A stretch of 64,000 bases of DNA from Terfezia claveryi (GCA_015179025.1 WHUX01000179.1:1-64000); one strand, 5' to 3'. Counted from the stretch's first letter, positions 11,051 through 23,500 are shown. Numbers and translations: made by a program. Notes: generated from the sequence alone by a model not told the origin.

Positions 11051-14000
11051 TTAGTTAGCATTGATATCAGCTCTATTTCGCTCGATCAGCAGGCGCACAA
11101 CATTGTTATGCCCATTCCTAGTTGCCCATGAGAGGGGTGTCCGCCCATCAGTGTCCTCAGCATTAATATCAATATCACCTTGTTCGATCAGCAGCCGCAC
11201 AACATTCTCATGCCCATTCCTAGCCGCCCATGAGAGGGGTGTCCGCCCATCAGTGTCCATAGCATTGATATCAACATCATCTCGTTTGGTCAGCAGCAGC
11301 ACAATACCCTCACGTCCATTCTCAGCTGCCAATGAGAAGGGTGTTCGCCCACGATTGGTCTTAGCATTGATGTCAACATCATCTCGATCGATCAGCAGCC
11401 ACACAACAGCCTCATGCCCATTCTGAGCTGCCCATGAGAGGGGTGTCCGCCCATCAGTGTCCTTAGCATTGATATCAATATCACCTCGCTCGATCAACAG
11501 CCGCACAACAGGTGTCCGCCCATCAGTGTCCATAGCATTGATATCAACATCATCTCGTGCAGTCAGTGCCCATGAGAGGGGTGTCCGCCCATCAGTGTCC
11601 TCAGCATTGATATCAATATCACCTTGCTCGACCAGCAGCCGCACAACATTCTCATGCCCATTCCTAGCTGCCCATGAGAGGGGTGTCCGCCCATCAGTGT
11701 CCATAGCATTGATATCAACATCATCTCGTTCGGTCAGCAGCTGCACAATACCCTCATGTCCATTCTCAGCTGCCAATGAGAAGGGTGTTTGCCCACGATT
11801 GGTCTTAGAATTGATATCAACATCATCTCGCTCGATCAGCAGCCGTACAACACCCACATGCCCCTTCTCAGCTGCACATGTGAGTGGTGTCTGCCCACGA
11901 CTGTCCTTAGAATTGATATTAACATCATCTCGCTCGATTAGCAGCCGCACAACAGCCTCATGCCCATTCTCAGCTGCAAATGACAGAGGGGTCCACCCCC
12001 AATTGGTCTTAGCATTGATATCAACATCATCTCGATCGATCAGCAGCCGCACAACATCCTCATGCCCCTTCTCAGCCGCCCAAGAGAGCGGGGTCCGGTC
12101 ACCATCGTCTTTCTGCTCTACGTTCCACCCCAAATTACAGAGATAATCCATATTTGCAGACAATCCAAAGAATGCTGCTACATGGGGCCCTGAAAATCTC
12201 TGCGCCGGCCTGAATCCCTGAAGCCTCCAATACAAGGCTTGTATAGAACAGGGTGGGCAGTTGCCCGCATGGTTCAGTATCATATTGGCGAGTTTTGTCA
12301 GGTCATCATTGCATTGATGCTTAAGATAGGTCCCCCAATAAAGTGATGCATAGTCTAAGAATGTATATTCCTTCAACATTCTAATCACACTATAATCACC
12401 CGTGCAATGCTGTCTCAGTTTTGCAAAGTTAAGGTAAGTCAAACAACTTTCTGCGATAGAACTGTGTCCATCTGGGAATTCTGTCCCGGCATATTTGCGG
12501 AAGTACTCTTCAAGTGTGTAGTGCACAAAGCGTACCGTAGATGTCTCTTCATCCACAATAACTAACCCAAGACAGCAGTCTAGAAGGGCTTTCCGTGAAG
12601 GAATATTTTCTGCATCGAATTCCGCATCGCCCTTCTCAACAGCTAGTGCATGTTGAAGTTCCGCAATCTTTAGCGGTCGGTAGGCAAAATGAAGCCACAT
12701 GAGTACTCGCATACCCAGCTCAGCCTGGTTCAAGCTGAGGCATTCCCGGATTCTAGTAATGACCCCTTTGAATGAATCAAAAAGATCAGTTGGCAGTGTT
12801 TCCAGTGCTTTCCGTCGTTTAGCCTTTGTAGTCATCCCTAGGACCATTTTGATGTGCAAGGCGGGAAGAAGAAACCTAGAAAGATAAATTAGTACATGAA
12901 TCCCAGCTAATATAGCTGATGAATTCCAATATGACTCACATTCCCTGAGATTTCCTAATGATTGCATCTATAATGTCCTTTTGCAATACCTCATCCATTG
13001 TTTCTTCGTCAAGATCATCCCTGATTTGCTGCAGTAGAAATTCTTCCATATCTTGTCGAGTGGCGCTAATGACAATTTTATGTTGCTTCATAGCTTGGAA
13101 GCGCCTCTGGACTTGATTTTCAATATGATCCCGCCCAGTGATGAAAAAGCGAGTATTATTATAATTAGTACCCAACTCTTTAAGCACATCGAGAAGCTGC
13201 TGCTGAACCTTTGGTTCCAGTTCATCAACAGCATCTATACAGATAAATGCATGCTTGAGCTGCTGTAACCTTATCCTGAGAAGAGCTAAAATATCTTCCG
13301 TCGCCACTTTCCTGCCCTGACGCTTAATGATTACTAGCCTTTCAATTATTTCTTTTGGTATGGTTTCTTGTGCAGAGGTTAGAAGCTGCCGCAGAAAGCT
13401 TCCAAGGATATGCACTAGGATTTGGTTGTTTTGGTCCTTATAATCGGCATACAAACAAGCAATTCCTATTGTAGGATATTCGTGGAATTGAGAATAAAGC
13501 TCGTCGATCACAACAGAGCTAATCACTGTTTTTCCAGCACCGGGTATCCCAAAACAGCAGAAAACACGGATGCAATCCTCAGCAGGTATGGTGTTGCTAT
13601 CTCGCCAGTTGCAGAAAGATTCAGAACTCAGGAGCCATGCAGCAGCGTTTTTGGTACGAGGCATCTTCACATCCTGGTGTCTCTTAAGTGGCTCCAATGG
13701 GGTCAACATTGTCAATAGTTCAAGTATCCTGTCATCTAGAGAAGTCAGCTTAACCCTATATAGGTAGGAAAGATTTTAAAGGTACCCTGAGTGCTATTGC
13801 GGATTTGAGTAGCTGTAGTTGATATGTCTGTTCATCCAATCTCATCAGCATTCCTTATTCAGCTTAACCCTATATAGGTACGAGGGATTTTAAAGGTACC
13901 CTGAGTGTTATTACGGATTTCTTCAGCCACTTTGAGTGTGTGAGTAGCTGTTGTTGATATTTCTGTTCATCCAGTCTCATCAGCATCTTCTTATCACATA

Positions 14001-15619
14001 TAGCCCCAGTTGGAGGATATCCGGGACGTATGATAATGGGGCAGGTTAAAAAAGCGCTTAATGAAGTATCTACCTACCATTCAACTTGGCCAAAGGTTTC
14101 AGTTCTGACGTAATATCCTCAAGGACACTTTCAATATCTGTATTCTTGCATTAGATTTTCCCCCTATTATATACACATCCAACAGTGTTTTTAGGACCAT
14201 ACTCCTTATCTTTTCCATGGTAGCGGCATCTGCACATTCCCGAATGACCCTCTCTTTTGCGTTGATGTCTTCAATGAAAGGCTGAAATTCAATATCAAAT
14301 GACTTTAATGTGTTTGCAACTTTTTGGAGCCCTGATATTACTTTAGCGCAATGTAATAGTATCTTATATGTACTCCACATGCGACACACATACCTCTAGC
14401 TTCAAAATGAGCACGAGCCTTGACTGCAAACACAATGACAGCAGCATAGAGCTCTGGTAAGGCAGATTCTAGCATACTCTGACGCTGTAAGCTATTGCCT
14501 GCTGACCCTGATCCTGAAGTCAATGGAACCCCAACGTATATCCCAGCATAAAACTCGCATATAGCCATCTTTTCTAGAAGTGCCGCTATGGCTACCTCAA
14601 AGCCTTCGATTGCTTCTACATGATTGAGTGCAACCTATTCAGTGAATAAGCTTTGTTCCGGTGAGTCTCAGGAAGGGTGTGTCAATACGAACCCGCATAA
14701 TAGCCCAAACACCTGCCCAAAGTAAGGCACTCACTTGCGGATTAGTTTGAATTGCAATATCCACAACCTCTGAGTATTTTTCCACATTTTTCAGAATTTT
14801 CCCCAAACGTTCCACGACTACAACTTCCTTCCCACGCCAGGTATAGCTCCACCTTTTTTTCCTCTCATCTTCCTGTAGAGTATTCAGCGCTTTGATAACA
14901 GCCTCAATATTTTTCTCTGCCGATTGTAAGGTGAGGTTCATGAAGTTGAGTGGTGGGAGGTTTTTCTCGTTGAGCTTCTTCTCAGCAAGTTCCAACGCCT
15001 TAGCCCAAACCAGTGATACTGACTTCGTTTGAGGCGGTGCTGCTGCTTGCATAGCGATTTCAGCCGAGGCCTGAGAATACGACATTTGAAAGATGGGTAC
15101 GCTGACAGATATGGTGGATGAACCTCGTGCGCCAGAGGAAGGGGAGCCTCCAGCATCAGTAGGTAATGATAGGTCATGAAGTGAGGGTCTATGAGTTTGC
15201 GGGGCGGAGGAATTTGAATACGAACTGTGGACAGCGAGCGATTGAGTTGGCTGATCCGGGGTACTGTTGCTAGGGGATGGGGGATCCGATGTTGGAACGA
15301 ATGGTGCGCCGCTGGACATGGAGGAGGAAGGTGAACCGTGGCCGCCTAAGGGCACCGTGGTAACAACAACTCCGGCAGCTGTCGGCGGTGAATCATAATG
15401 TGAAGATCCTTGCGCTTGTAGGGCGGAGGAACCTGAATACGAATCAGGTCGCGCAGGTACGCTTGCTTGGACTGCGAGCGATTGAGAGGAAGAGGTTACA
15501 ACTAGCTGATCTGGGGTATTGATGCCGCGCTTTCTACTGGTAGACGGGGATCTCCCTCTCCACATGTTCCGAAGACGTTCGAGCTTCGAACGGGAATCTT
15601 TGTTCTTTCGGCCGTCCAT
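11051..15619 (-). CDS. NLR-like STAND receptor A (DUF7708-like, NACHT, ankyrin)
   Basis: The model has eight exons: 15619-14693, 14634-14394, 14331-14203, 14137-14078, 13962-13900, 13827-13786, 13735-12940 and 12875-11051. All introns are GT-AG and give an open frame of 1360 codons. The start is the conserved aacATGG also used by B and C. Residues 1 to about 200 are basic then Ser/Pro-rich. A DUF7708-like region follows (VVVVERLGKILKNVEKY, then exon 2). NACHT has Walker A GIPGAGKT at about residues 550-557 and Walker B FICIDAVDEL. A winged-helix-like region precedes about nine full and two truncated 34-residue ankyrin repeats. Exon 5 is duplicated (13962-13900 and 13827-13786, the second 21 bases shorter). 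The C-terminus ends early at a frameshift. STAND proteins are signal-sensing NTPases; a nonself-recognition role is inferred. The splice sites are my reading and no transcript was seen. Confidence 0.82.
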
Positions 15620-16250
15620 GTTCGGTATTCTCTTCTCGGTGTATTGCTGCAATTTGTGCCAGTTGTTTTTGGTGCTGAGATTATGTGTAGATGCGGAGTA
15701 GAACCTGGATACGACACATAAGTAAGAGGGGGTTAAACAACCAGCACAACCCTTCGTAAATAGGTACAATGCACGTACCTATGTATAGACACCAATTGGA
15801 TTGCAGCAGGTATTTCAGCGAATCAGGCTGTCGCTGCCAATCCCGCAACTGCAATCGCAGGAGGTGACCCGTGACCTGTGGATGTGGTACCTGAAGGTTC
15901 CGAAAAATGTTATTGAAATACAAGATCGTTCTTCATTCTGCTTGCAAGCCTCAGGACTGTTGAAGAGCAGATTACACATTAAGCCCCTCCCAAGGACCCC
16001 AGTCATGAATTCCTACATCGACAAGTCTTGTATGTTCTACCGAGAAAACTGGTGAATCAGACTCCTTGCCTGTATCTGAACCAAAGCTCTAGAATAAGTC
16101 GAAATTCGAGTCAAGGACGCTAATCCGCCCACAGTCAAGGAGTCTTATTCACCAGTTTTCCCGGTAGTCGGTGAATATGTTTAGCAATCTCAAGTGGATG
16201 GCAGCTATTTACCCTGAACTCTGCTAATTTACGTACAGAGTACTTGTACA
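15620..16250. repeat. 5' flank and probable promoter region of NLR A
   Basis: This shares long blocks with the region upstream of B (25549-26200), C (38253-38660) and the Gyp1-interrupted relic. Examples are a TTGTGCCAGTTGTT-type leader, an ACACCAATTGGATTGCA block and an AGTCATGAATTCCTACATCG block. The ACCAATTGG element contains a CCAAT motif in both orientations about 170 bases upstream of the ATG, conserved before A, B and C. A regulatory role is only inferred. Confidence 0.6.
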
Positions 16251-17770
16251 CGTGGCCCTAACAGCAACTCACAACACCGTGCAGGACGAGCCCACTTGTT
16301 CGAACTCGACTATCAGAGTGTTCCGACGTCGGCAATTACAGGATTTTATAGCCCTCGAGGACAGATCAAATTTTTCACGAGGCAAGAACGGAATTACAGA
16401 TCAGGACGGCGATTCTCCTAAAAGAAAACAGCTACGAACGGAAGGCCATTGGCTCCCTTCAACAGTCCAAAGCCTAACAGTAAAAGCGGCGCATAGCAAC
16501 CGATCTAGCTACAAATCAACCAACGGTTGCCAAATGCCATGGCCGAGCATCAGCTAGAAAATGCTTTAATTACCGAAACCAGCTGGCACCCTAGCGGGCT
16601 CCAATGTCATCCATCGGAGGGGATGAGTTCCCTCATAGAAGTGATGCAAAAACTAGGGATGATTAAAGGAGTATTTTTAAAAAAAGAAAAAAAAAAACAG
16701 GGGATGATTAAAGGGGCTCTCGGAGTTATGATATTGAGACAGAGGATCACGGGATGGATACAGATGAGTTTGAGGAGAGGAAGGAGGAGGAGTGACAGAG
16801 ACATAAAGAGAGATGGCACCTAGATATGCTTCATGGTACAATAACAGGTATGTTAGCAGAGAACACCAGGAAGCATTGCTTAAATGAGAAGTCACTAGAA
16901 GCAGGTATAGAAATAATCCACTTCCGAAGAGAGGAGCTTGAGGCTGAAATAGCAAGAGATAAAGCCTGGGAAGAGGCTTTGGAAGAGAGAGTCAAGCTGG
17001 GGGTTGGAGCAAACCTTAGGTCAACAGGAGAAAAAGATAAAGGATTTGGAGGCGGCGATGGAGAAGAAGCAGAGGAAGAAGAAAAAGGGAGCAAAAGACG
17101 GGAAAATGCCGGAAGACACACACCCAGCAAAAACACAAACAGAGGAAGACACCGTAATTGTGGACTCAAAACCAGAACAAAGGATGGAGTTCAGGAAGGA
17201 CAGTGGTAAAGCCGTGGCTCCAGTTACAACCCTCGTAACCAAAAACCAGAATACTGTACGTCAAGTAGCCCGGACCTCAGGTCACCCACCATACACAAAA
17301 AACCTACGAAAGCTGCCGACAAGGAGTACGTCAACATGAAAGCCTTCGTGGTTCACGGCGTGCGGACACAATACAAGATGTGGAACGAACAGGTTTGAGA
17401 GGTATCATGGGAGCAAGGTTGCTCCTGGGGGGAGTAGGAGATTCAGTAAAACTACTAGCTCGGTGGTTGTTTTTCTTACAAAGCCGGTCTCTTTTCATGT
17501 GCAGGAGGGCATACAAGGCTGATGATGGCTCCCGGTTGAAGCATATGACTTTGACAAAGGTCGGGTGAGGGCGGGGGTGGCCTCGGACTCGGTGTGATAA
17601 AGAAGTTGTTCACTCTATATATCTATCTACTGTACTATGCTTATGTAAGCGCTTAATTTGGAGTCTGGTTTGGGTTGGTAATTTGGGTCTCACAGATCTG
17701 CTTCTGGTACCGAATACCGAAATCTTAGGTCGATTGCGAGTATAGACTCTAAAAAAAACCAAAAAAAAAA
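16251..17770 (+). mobile_element. LINE relic: 5' region, ORF1 and A-rich tail (internally deleted)
   Basis: The segment parallels 26481-28158 and the window end (63585-64000). The best coding part, 16826-17580, encodes a Glu/Lys-rich coiled-coil peptide (LEAEIARDKAWEEALEERV) in two frames, then a basic linker (KPEQRMEFRKDS) and a relic of an RNA-binding-like ORF1 domain. It ends in an A-rich run at about 17752-17770. ORF2 is absent, so the copy is internally deleted. ORF1 coiled-coil proteins coat LINE RNA. Broken by frameshifts. Confidence 0.7.
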
Positions 17771-17781
17771 ACAGCATTAGT

Positions 17782-18290
17782 TGGAGCTATCTTGCTGAGA
17801 TCTGGCGGTGAATTTAGTGTAATTGACAACTGACTATTATTTAGTACTAAGTGTGAATTTTTATGTCAATTAAGGTGGGGTCCGTCTACCTGCTGTGCTA
17901 TGATTCAGTCAACTCCAGCCTGCTACCTACTTTATTCTTGATAACAAAGCTTCTCCAAATGACATTACTAGTATGACTACAGTAAGCAGAACTTGCGATT
18001 GGTCACAGTTGTTGCATGGAGGCCAAAAGATATAATTTAGTAGATATAAGTAGATGACCTAGGCCTCACTGTCTTGTTTTTTGCATACCTATATATGTAT
18101 ATGAGGTCTCCCACACTCCGTGTAACCGTTTCAATTCACATGAGTAGTCACTAACCCATTCCTTAATACATAGGTCCTCACCACATGGGTCCTCATCACA
18201 TATGTCCGCACATGTGTTATAGCATGAGAGGTGCACATTAGTGGGCTATCATGTGACTAATCCCTCAGCGTTGGCCGAGTATTTCCTACA
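17782..18290 (-). repeat. Ty1/copia 3' LTR
   Basis: On the minus strand it starts TGTAGGAAATACTCGGCC, directly after a purine tract (AAGGGAGG, 18291-18300), so it is the 3' LTR of a minus-strand copia element. About 509 bases. The left edge abuts the LINE A tail, as in the second copy at 28167. Confidence 0.75.
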
Positions 18291-18469
18291 CCTCCCTTAC
18301 TCAGTCAGCGACACCCACCTAGTGTAAGGGGTGATTTGTAAGAATATCGGCTGGATTATCTTTGCCTGGAATGGTCTTAATATCCAAGTTGTCCGCTTTC
18401 ATTTGTTGGCGTAGATAGTGATATCTATTGCTTAATGTGTCTAGTTCTTCTGATATATCATGCTATATA
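18291..18469 (-). pseudogene. Ty1/copia pol C-terminus (RNase H end)
   Basis: Minus-strand translation gives RYHYLRQQMKADNLDIKTI and then PGKDNPADILTN, the typical end of copia RNase H, followed by the purine tract. The rest of RT is missing. The fragment is cut by the pogo-like insertion. Confidence 0.8.
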
Positions 18470-18994
18470 CAGTAAACTCGCGTTATAAGCAACCCACGAT
18501 ATAAGAAACCTAGCGTTATAAGCCTCTATTCTCCGGTCCCGACAGAATTTGTATGGGGAAATAAGAAACTCGGGTTATAGGCAAGTTTCTTAAAGCTAAC
18601 TAGTATGAAGCCGTTATCGTGTCATCCAAGGAGGTTCAAACTCGGCAGACATGGACAGAGAAAAAGCGTGAAGAAATCCGAAATCAACGTCAATTGCTGC
18701 CCAAACATACATATCAGGATCTTAAGACTCGGTTTGAAGAGAAATATCTGGCCAAAACCATCAGTATGTCACAAATCAGTAAGATTTTTGTCAATTACGG
18801 CATCCACACAACAACCTAAGATTCAGCCTAAATATCGAGAAAAGCGGGATATTGGGATTCTACAAGGCATGGCTCGGGGCGCACACCATCAGACTGCTAT
18901 CACGGGATTTTTTAAGCCTCTCTCGGACATTTCCTAATTTTTGTATGTATCTCGCGTTATAACAAAACTCGCCCTATAAGCAACTTTTTCCCAC
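18470..18994 (+). mobile_element. Short pogo/Fot-like DNA transposon derivative
   Basis: It is flanked by TA and inserted in the copia relic. Its ends carry repeats of the type CTCGCGTTATAAGCAACC and, inverted, CGCCCTATAAGCAAC. It encodes a fragment (18619-18819, EKKREEIRNQRQLLPKHTYQ) that resembles the N-terminal helix-turn-helix of CENP-B/pogo transposases, then a short C-terminal piece ending GFFKPLSDIS. At 525 bases it lacks the DDE core, so it would depend on another element. Confidence 0.65.
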
Positions 18995-19200
18995 TAAAGT
19001 CATTACTTCAAGTTTCACTGGTATAGGTTTCGATACTAGAGACGAGTAGTTTAGTTCAGGCATTATTGGTAGTTCGTCTAGTTCACCCTCTTCTTGTTGT
19101 TCCCGTATTCTTGAAGGTCTTCTGAGTTTACGGGGAGGAATTTTGGTAGAGGTTCTGTGTCCACTCGACAGCAGAGAGGTCACTGTAGAAATAAAGTGGT
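18995..19200 (-). pseudogene. Ty1/copia pol fragment between IN and RT
   Basis: Minus-strand translation includes PPRKLRRPSRIREQQEEGEL, a basic Pro/Arg-rich linker of the kind found between copia integrase and RT. With 18291-18469 it shows that a copia body was deleted internally before or after the pogo insertion. Confidence 0.5.
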
Positions 19201-20578
19201 GCTCTTCACGAGAATAAAATGACTTGTGCAGGGAAGCGGTAGGGCTTGTGAGTGAGAAGCTTGTTCATATTCACTGTCCTTATTAAAAACCTCCTCTATC
19301 CGCCATCTTGCTACCATCCTCTCACAGAAACAGTACCTAAACCCCACCCCTGAAGGAATTCTGAATTAGATACGTAGATACCATCCTCCACCCCTTTAAC
19401 CCTTGACTGCAGCGCCTCCTACACCTTCTCGACCATTCCTGATTTGCCTCCGCCTCCTCCCAGGATCTGCCAGCTCCATCCCCACCCCACGCACACTCTA
19501 GCAGATGTACCGCATTCTTGGTCACAGAACGGATCCCCCCACCCAAGTCCATTGTGTCCATGCCCTCTGCGGGGCTCGATTTACTTTATACTTATAGCTA
19601 TCAAAACGCACACCCGTTATACCCGGATTACCGTATCCACCGGCGAGGCCATCGCCACAATCACAATATTCAGCTGAGTGCACGCACACGCAAGCATCTT
19701 ACGTTCGCACGTACGCAAGTATTTTACGTATGTCGGGTTATGTCACTTTGGTAGCCACCCGACCACTAACCGCAATCTTTTTTTTTTCTTGCTTCTTTTT
19801 AGGCTGAATAACACATCCCTGCGCATTGTCTTACCCTGAATTTCTCATATATATTGTAGACAACGCTCCGGACCTGTATTTTCCTAAGTCTTCACTCCGC
19901 ATCGTTCAGTTCTATTTAAGTGCACTCTGAATATCTATTGTCCACTCCTATTATCATCCGCTAGAGTAGGGATATAGCTATCGATCCGCTCTGCACCCGT
20001 GTTGCCTCGCTAGCACCTTTCCGCTGCCTAACAAGATATTCCAATATAGGTATCTTTTGTTAATAGCGGCCAATTTAGCCGTAGGCCTAGACCAACTCTG
20101 GCAAAACAAAAACTCGATATTTTTTGTAGTTACAAATCTTTGACTCTCTGCTATGAGCCTGAGAACTTAACCACTGGGGTTATAGAATTTCATATATCCT
20201 GCAGCCAACAACCCTTTTCCGCTACAACTTAGCTTAGATCCGTGCTTGACCCAAGATGTGGTCTCTCGCCATAACTTGAATTCGAGTAGTGAATTTATTT
20301 TCTTTTAAAAAAAAATTACCTTTGATTTTCTGCACTAAGGCCTAAAAGCAGACCTACTGGTACTTATGTAAGTACCGATCAAGTCAACTCTTGCATTACT
20401 TATAAGAAATGGCTGCCGCATATCAGTAGATAAATTCATGTGATCGTATTCGGTACTATAGGAACATATACTTGCAAAGGTTCGTTCGTAAGGACTCAGA
20501 AATAAATAGATACATCAGTGTAGGAATACTCAGGATTCCGCCTCCTCGCTTTGCCCCAAAAAACTGGTACAATTTTGC
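19201..20578. repeat. Duplicated intergenic relic and 3' flank of NLR B
   Basis: There is no intact gene. The block starting near 19340 (CCACCCCTGAAGGAATTC) is shared with 9240 and 32500. The block 19570-20150 (CGAGGCCATCGCCACA, CGCATCGTTCA) is shared with 32730-33640. The block 20190-20570 is the shared NLR 3' flank. Some minus-strand frames near 19340-19560 look weakly LINE-like but I cannot prove it. Confidence 0.55.
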
Positions 20579-23500
20579 CTACACATCACGTTGATCATTC
20601 AGCAACCGCACAACAGCCTCATGCCCATTCGCAGCTGCCAATGAGAGTGGCGTCTGCCCAAGCTCGTCCTTAGCATTGATATCAACATCATCTAGCTCCA
20701 TTAGTAGCCGCACAACAGACTCACACCCATTCCGAGCTGCAAAGGAAAGGGGTGTCCGCCCATGCTTGTCCTTAGCATTGATATCAACATTATCTCGCTC
20801 GATCAGCAGCCGCACAACAGTCTCACACCCATTCAGAGCTGCAAAGGAAAGGGGTGTCCGCCCATGCTTGTCCTTAGCATTGATATCAATATCATCTCGC
20901 TCCATCAGCAGCCGCACAATAGCCTCATGCCCGTTCTCAGCTGCGAATGAGAGGGGTGTCCGCCCATGCTCGACTTTTGAATTGATATCAACATCATCTC
21001 GCTCGATTAGCAGCCGCATAACAGCCTCATATCCCTGCCTAGCTGCAAATGACAGGGGTGTTCGCCCATGCTCATCCTTAGCATTGATATCAACATCATC
21101 TCGCTCGATCAGCAGCAGCACAACAGCCTCATGCCCACTCTCAGCTGCCAATGAGAGTGGTGTCCGCCCATGCTTGTCCTTAGGATCGATATCAACGTCA
21201 TCTCGCTCGATCAGCAGCCGCACAACAGCCTCATGCCCTCTCTCAGCTGCCAATGAGAGTGGTGTCCGCCCATGATTGTCCTTAGCATCGATATCAACGT
21301 CATCTCGCTCGATCAGCAGCCGCACAACGGCCTCATGCCCATTCTTAGCTGCCCATGAGACGGGTGTGCACCCATACTCGTCCTTAGCATTGGTAGTATC
21401 GAGATCGTCTCGCTCGATTAGCAGCCTCACAACAGCCTCATGCCCATTCGCACTTGCCGATGAGAGTGGTGTCCCCCCAAGAGAGTCCTTGGGATTGATA
21501 TCAACATCATCTCGCTGAATTAGCAGCCGCACAACAGCCTCATGCCCCTTTTCAGCTGCCCATAAGAGTGGTGTCTGCCCACGATAATGAGCAATACCAA
21601 GAATAGAAGAATGACAGTTCTTAGAATTGATATCAACATCATCTCGCTCAACCAGTAGCCGTACCACAGCCTCATACCCATGCTCAGCTGCAAGTGAGAG
21701 GGGTGTCTGCCCCCAATTGGTTTTAGAATTGATATCAATATCATCTCGCTCCATCAGCAGCCGCACAACAGCCTCATGCCCATGCTCAGCTGCAAGTGAG
21801 AGGGGTGTCTGCTCAATTTCATCGTCCTTAGCATTGATATCAATATCATCTCGCTCGACCAGCAGCCGCAAAACAGCCTCATGCCCATTCTTAGCTGCCC
21901 ATGAGAGTGGTGTCCGCCCATATACAACATCCTTAGCATTAATATCAACATCATCTCGCTCGACCAGCAGCCGCACAACAGCCTCATGCCCAATAAGGGC
22001 TGCCAAAGAGAGGGATGTTTGCCCACCACTGTCCTTAGCATTGATATCAATATCATCTCGATCGATCAGCAACCGCACAACCTTCTCATGCCCATCCACA
22101 GCTGCCCATGAGAGGGGTGTCCGCTTACGATTGTCCTTAGCATTGATATCAACATCTTCTCGCTCGATCAGCAGCCGCACAACATCTTCATGCCCCTTCT
22201 CAGCCGCCCATGAAAGCGGGGTCCGATCACCATCATCTTTCTGCTCTAGATTCCACCCCATCTTACAGAGATACGCCATATTCTTAGTCAATCCAAAGTA
22301 TGCCGCTACGTGGGGTCCTGAAAATCTCTCTGCCAGCCTAATACTATACAACCCCCAATACAAGGCTTGTATAGAACAGGGTGGGCAGTTGCTCTCATGG
22401 TTCAGCATCATATTGGCGAGTTTTGTCAGGCTATCATTGCATTGATCCTTGAAATAGGTTCCCCAATAAAGTGATGCATAGTCTAAGAATGTATATTCCT
22501 CCAGCTTTGCTCTCAGACTATCAATATCTGTACAATGCTGTCTCAGATCCGCAGCGTTAAGGTAAGTCAAACAACTTTCGGCGATAGAACTGTGTCCATT
22601 TGGGAATTCTGTCCCAGCATATTTGCAGAAGTACTCTTCAAGTGTATAGTGCATAAAGCGTACTGTGAATGTCTCTTCATCCACAATAACCAACCCAAGA
22701 CAGCAGTCTAGTAGAGCTTTCCGGGAAGGAATATTTTCCGCATCGAATTCCGTATCGCCCTTCTCAACAGCTAGCGCATGTTGAAGTTCCGCAAGCTTTA
22801 GTGGTCGATAGGCAAAATGAAGCCACATGAGTACTCGCATACCCAGCTCAGCCTGGTTCTTGCTGAGGCATTCCCGGATTCTAGTAATGACTCCCTTAAA
22901 TGAATCATAAAGATCAGTTGGCAGTGTTCCCAGAGCTTTCCGTCGTTTTGACTTTGTAGTCATCCCTAGGACCATTTTTATGTGCAAGGCAGGAAGAAGA
23001 AACCTGGAAAAATAAATTAGTACATGAATCCCAGCTACTATAGTTGATGAACTCTATAACTTACATTCCCTGAGACTTTCCGATGATTACATCTATAATG
23101 TCCTTTTCTAAGGCCTCATCCATTGCATCTATATCCAGATCATCCCTGATTTGCTGCTGTAGGAATTCTTCCATATCTTGTCGTGTGGCGCTAATGACAA
23201 TTTTGTGTTGCTGCATGGCTTGGAGGCGCTTCTTCACTTCATTTTCAATATGATCCCGCCCAGTGATGAAAAAGCGAGTATTATTATTATTAGTACCCAA
23301 CTCTTTAAGCACATCGAGAAGCTGCCGCTGAACCTTTGGTTCCAGTTCATCAACAGCATCTATACAGATAAATGCATGCTTGAGCTGCTGTAACCGTATC
23401 CTAAGGAGAGCTAAAATATCTTCCGTTGCAACTTTCCTGCGGTGACGCTTAATGTTTTCCAGCGTTTCAATTAATTCTTTTGGTATGGTTTCTTGCACAG

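Noticed and set aside
11051..12100. Regular DNA repeats that could suggest a CRISPR array or satellite
   Set aside because: The unit is 102 bases, in frame, and encodes ankyrin repeats; there are no spacers.
13786..14077. Reading the region between exons 4 and 6 of NLR A as a frameshift
   Set aside because: Phase-correct GT-AG introns with a CTGAC branch site explain it, and the same solution works in B and C.
19337..19561. Minus-strand frame that looks faintly like a LINE C-terminal region
   Set aside because: Only a few residues resemble a LINE, and the same block elsewhere reads differently, so I kept it as an unclassified relic.
20676..22445. Long plus-strand open frames opposite the ankyrin array (also 11061-12146 and 34130-34993)
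   Set aside because: They are Ser/Thr-rich repeats produced by reading the homogenised ankyrin units backwards. The minus strand has the domain signatures and splice structure.
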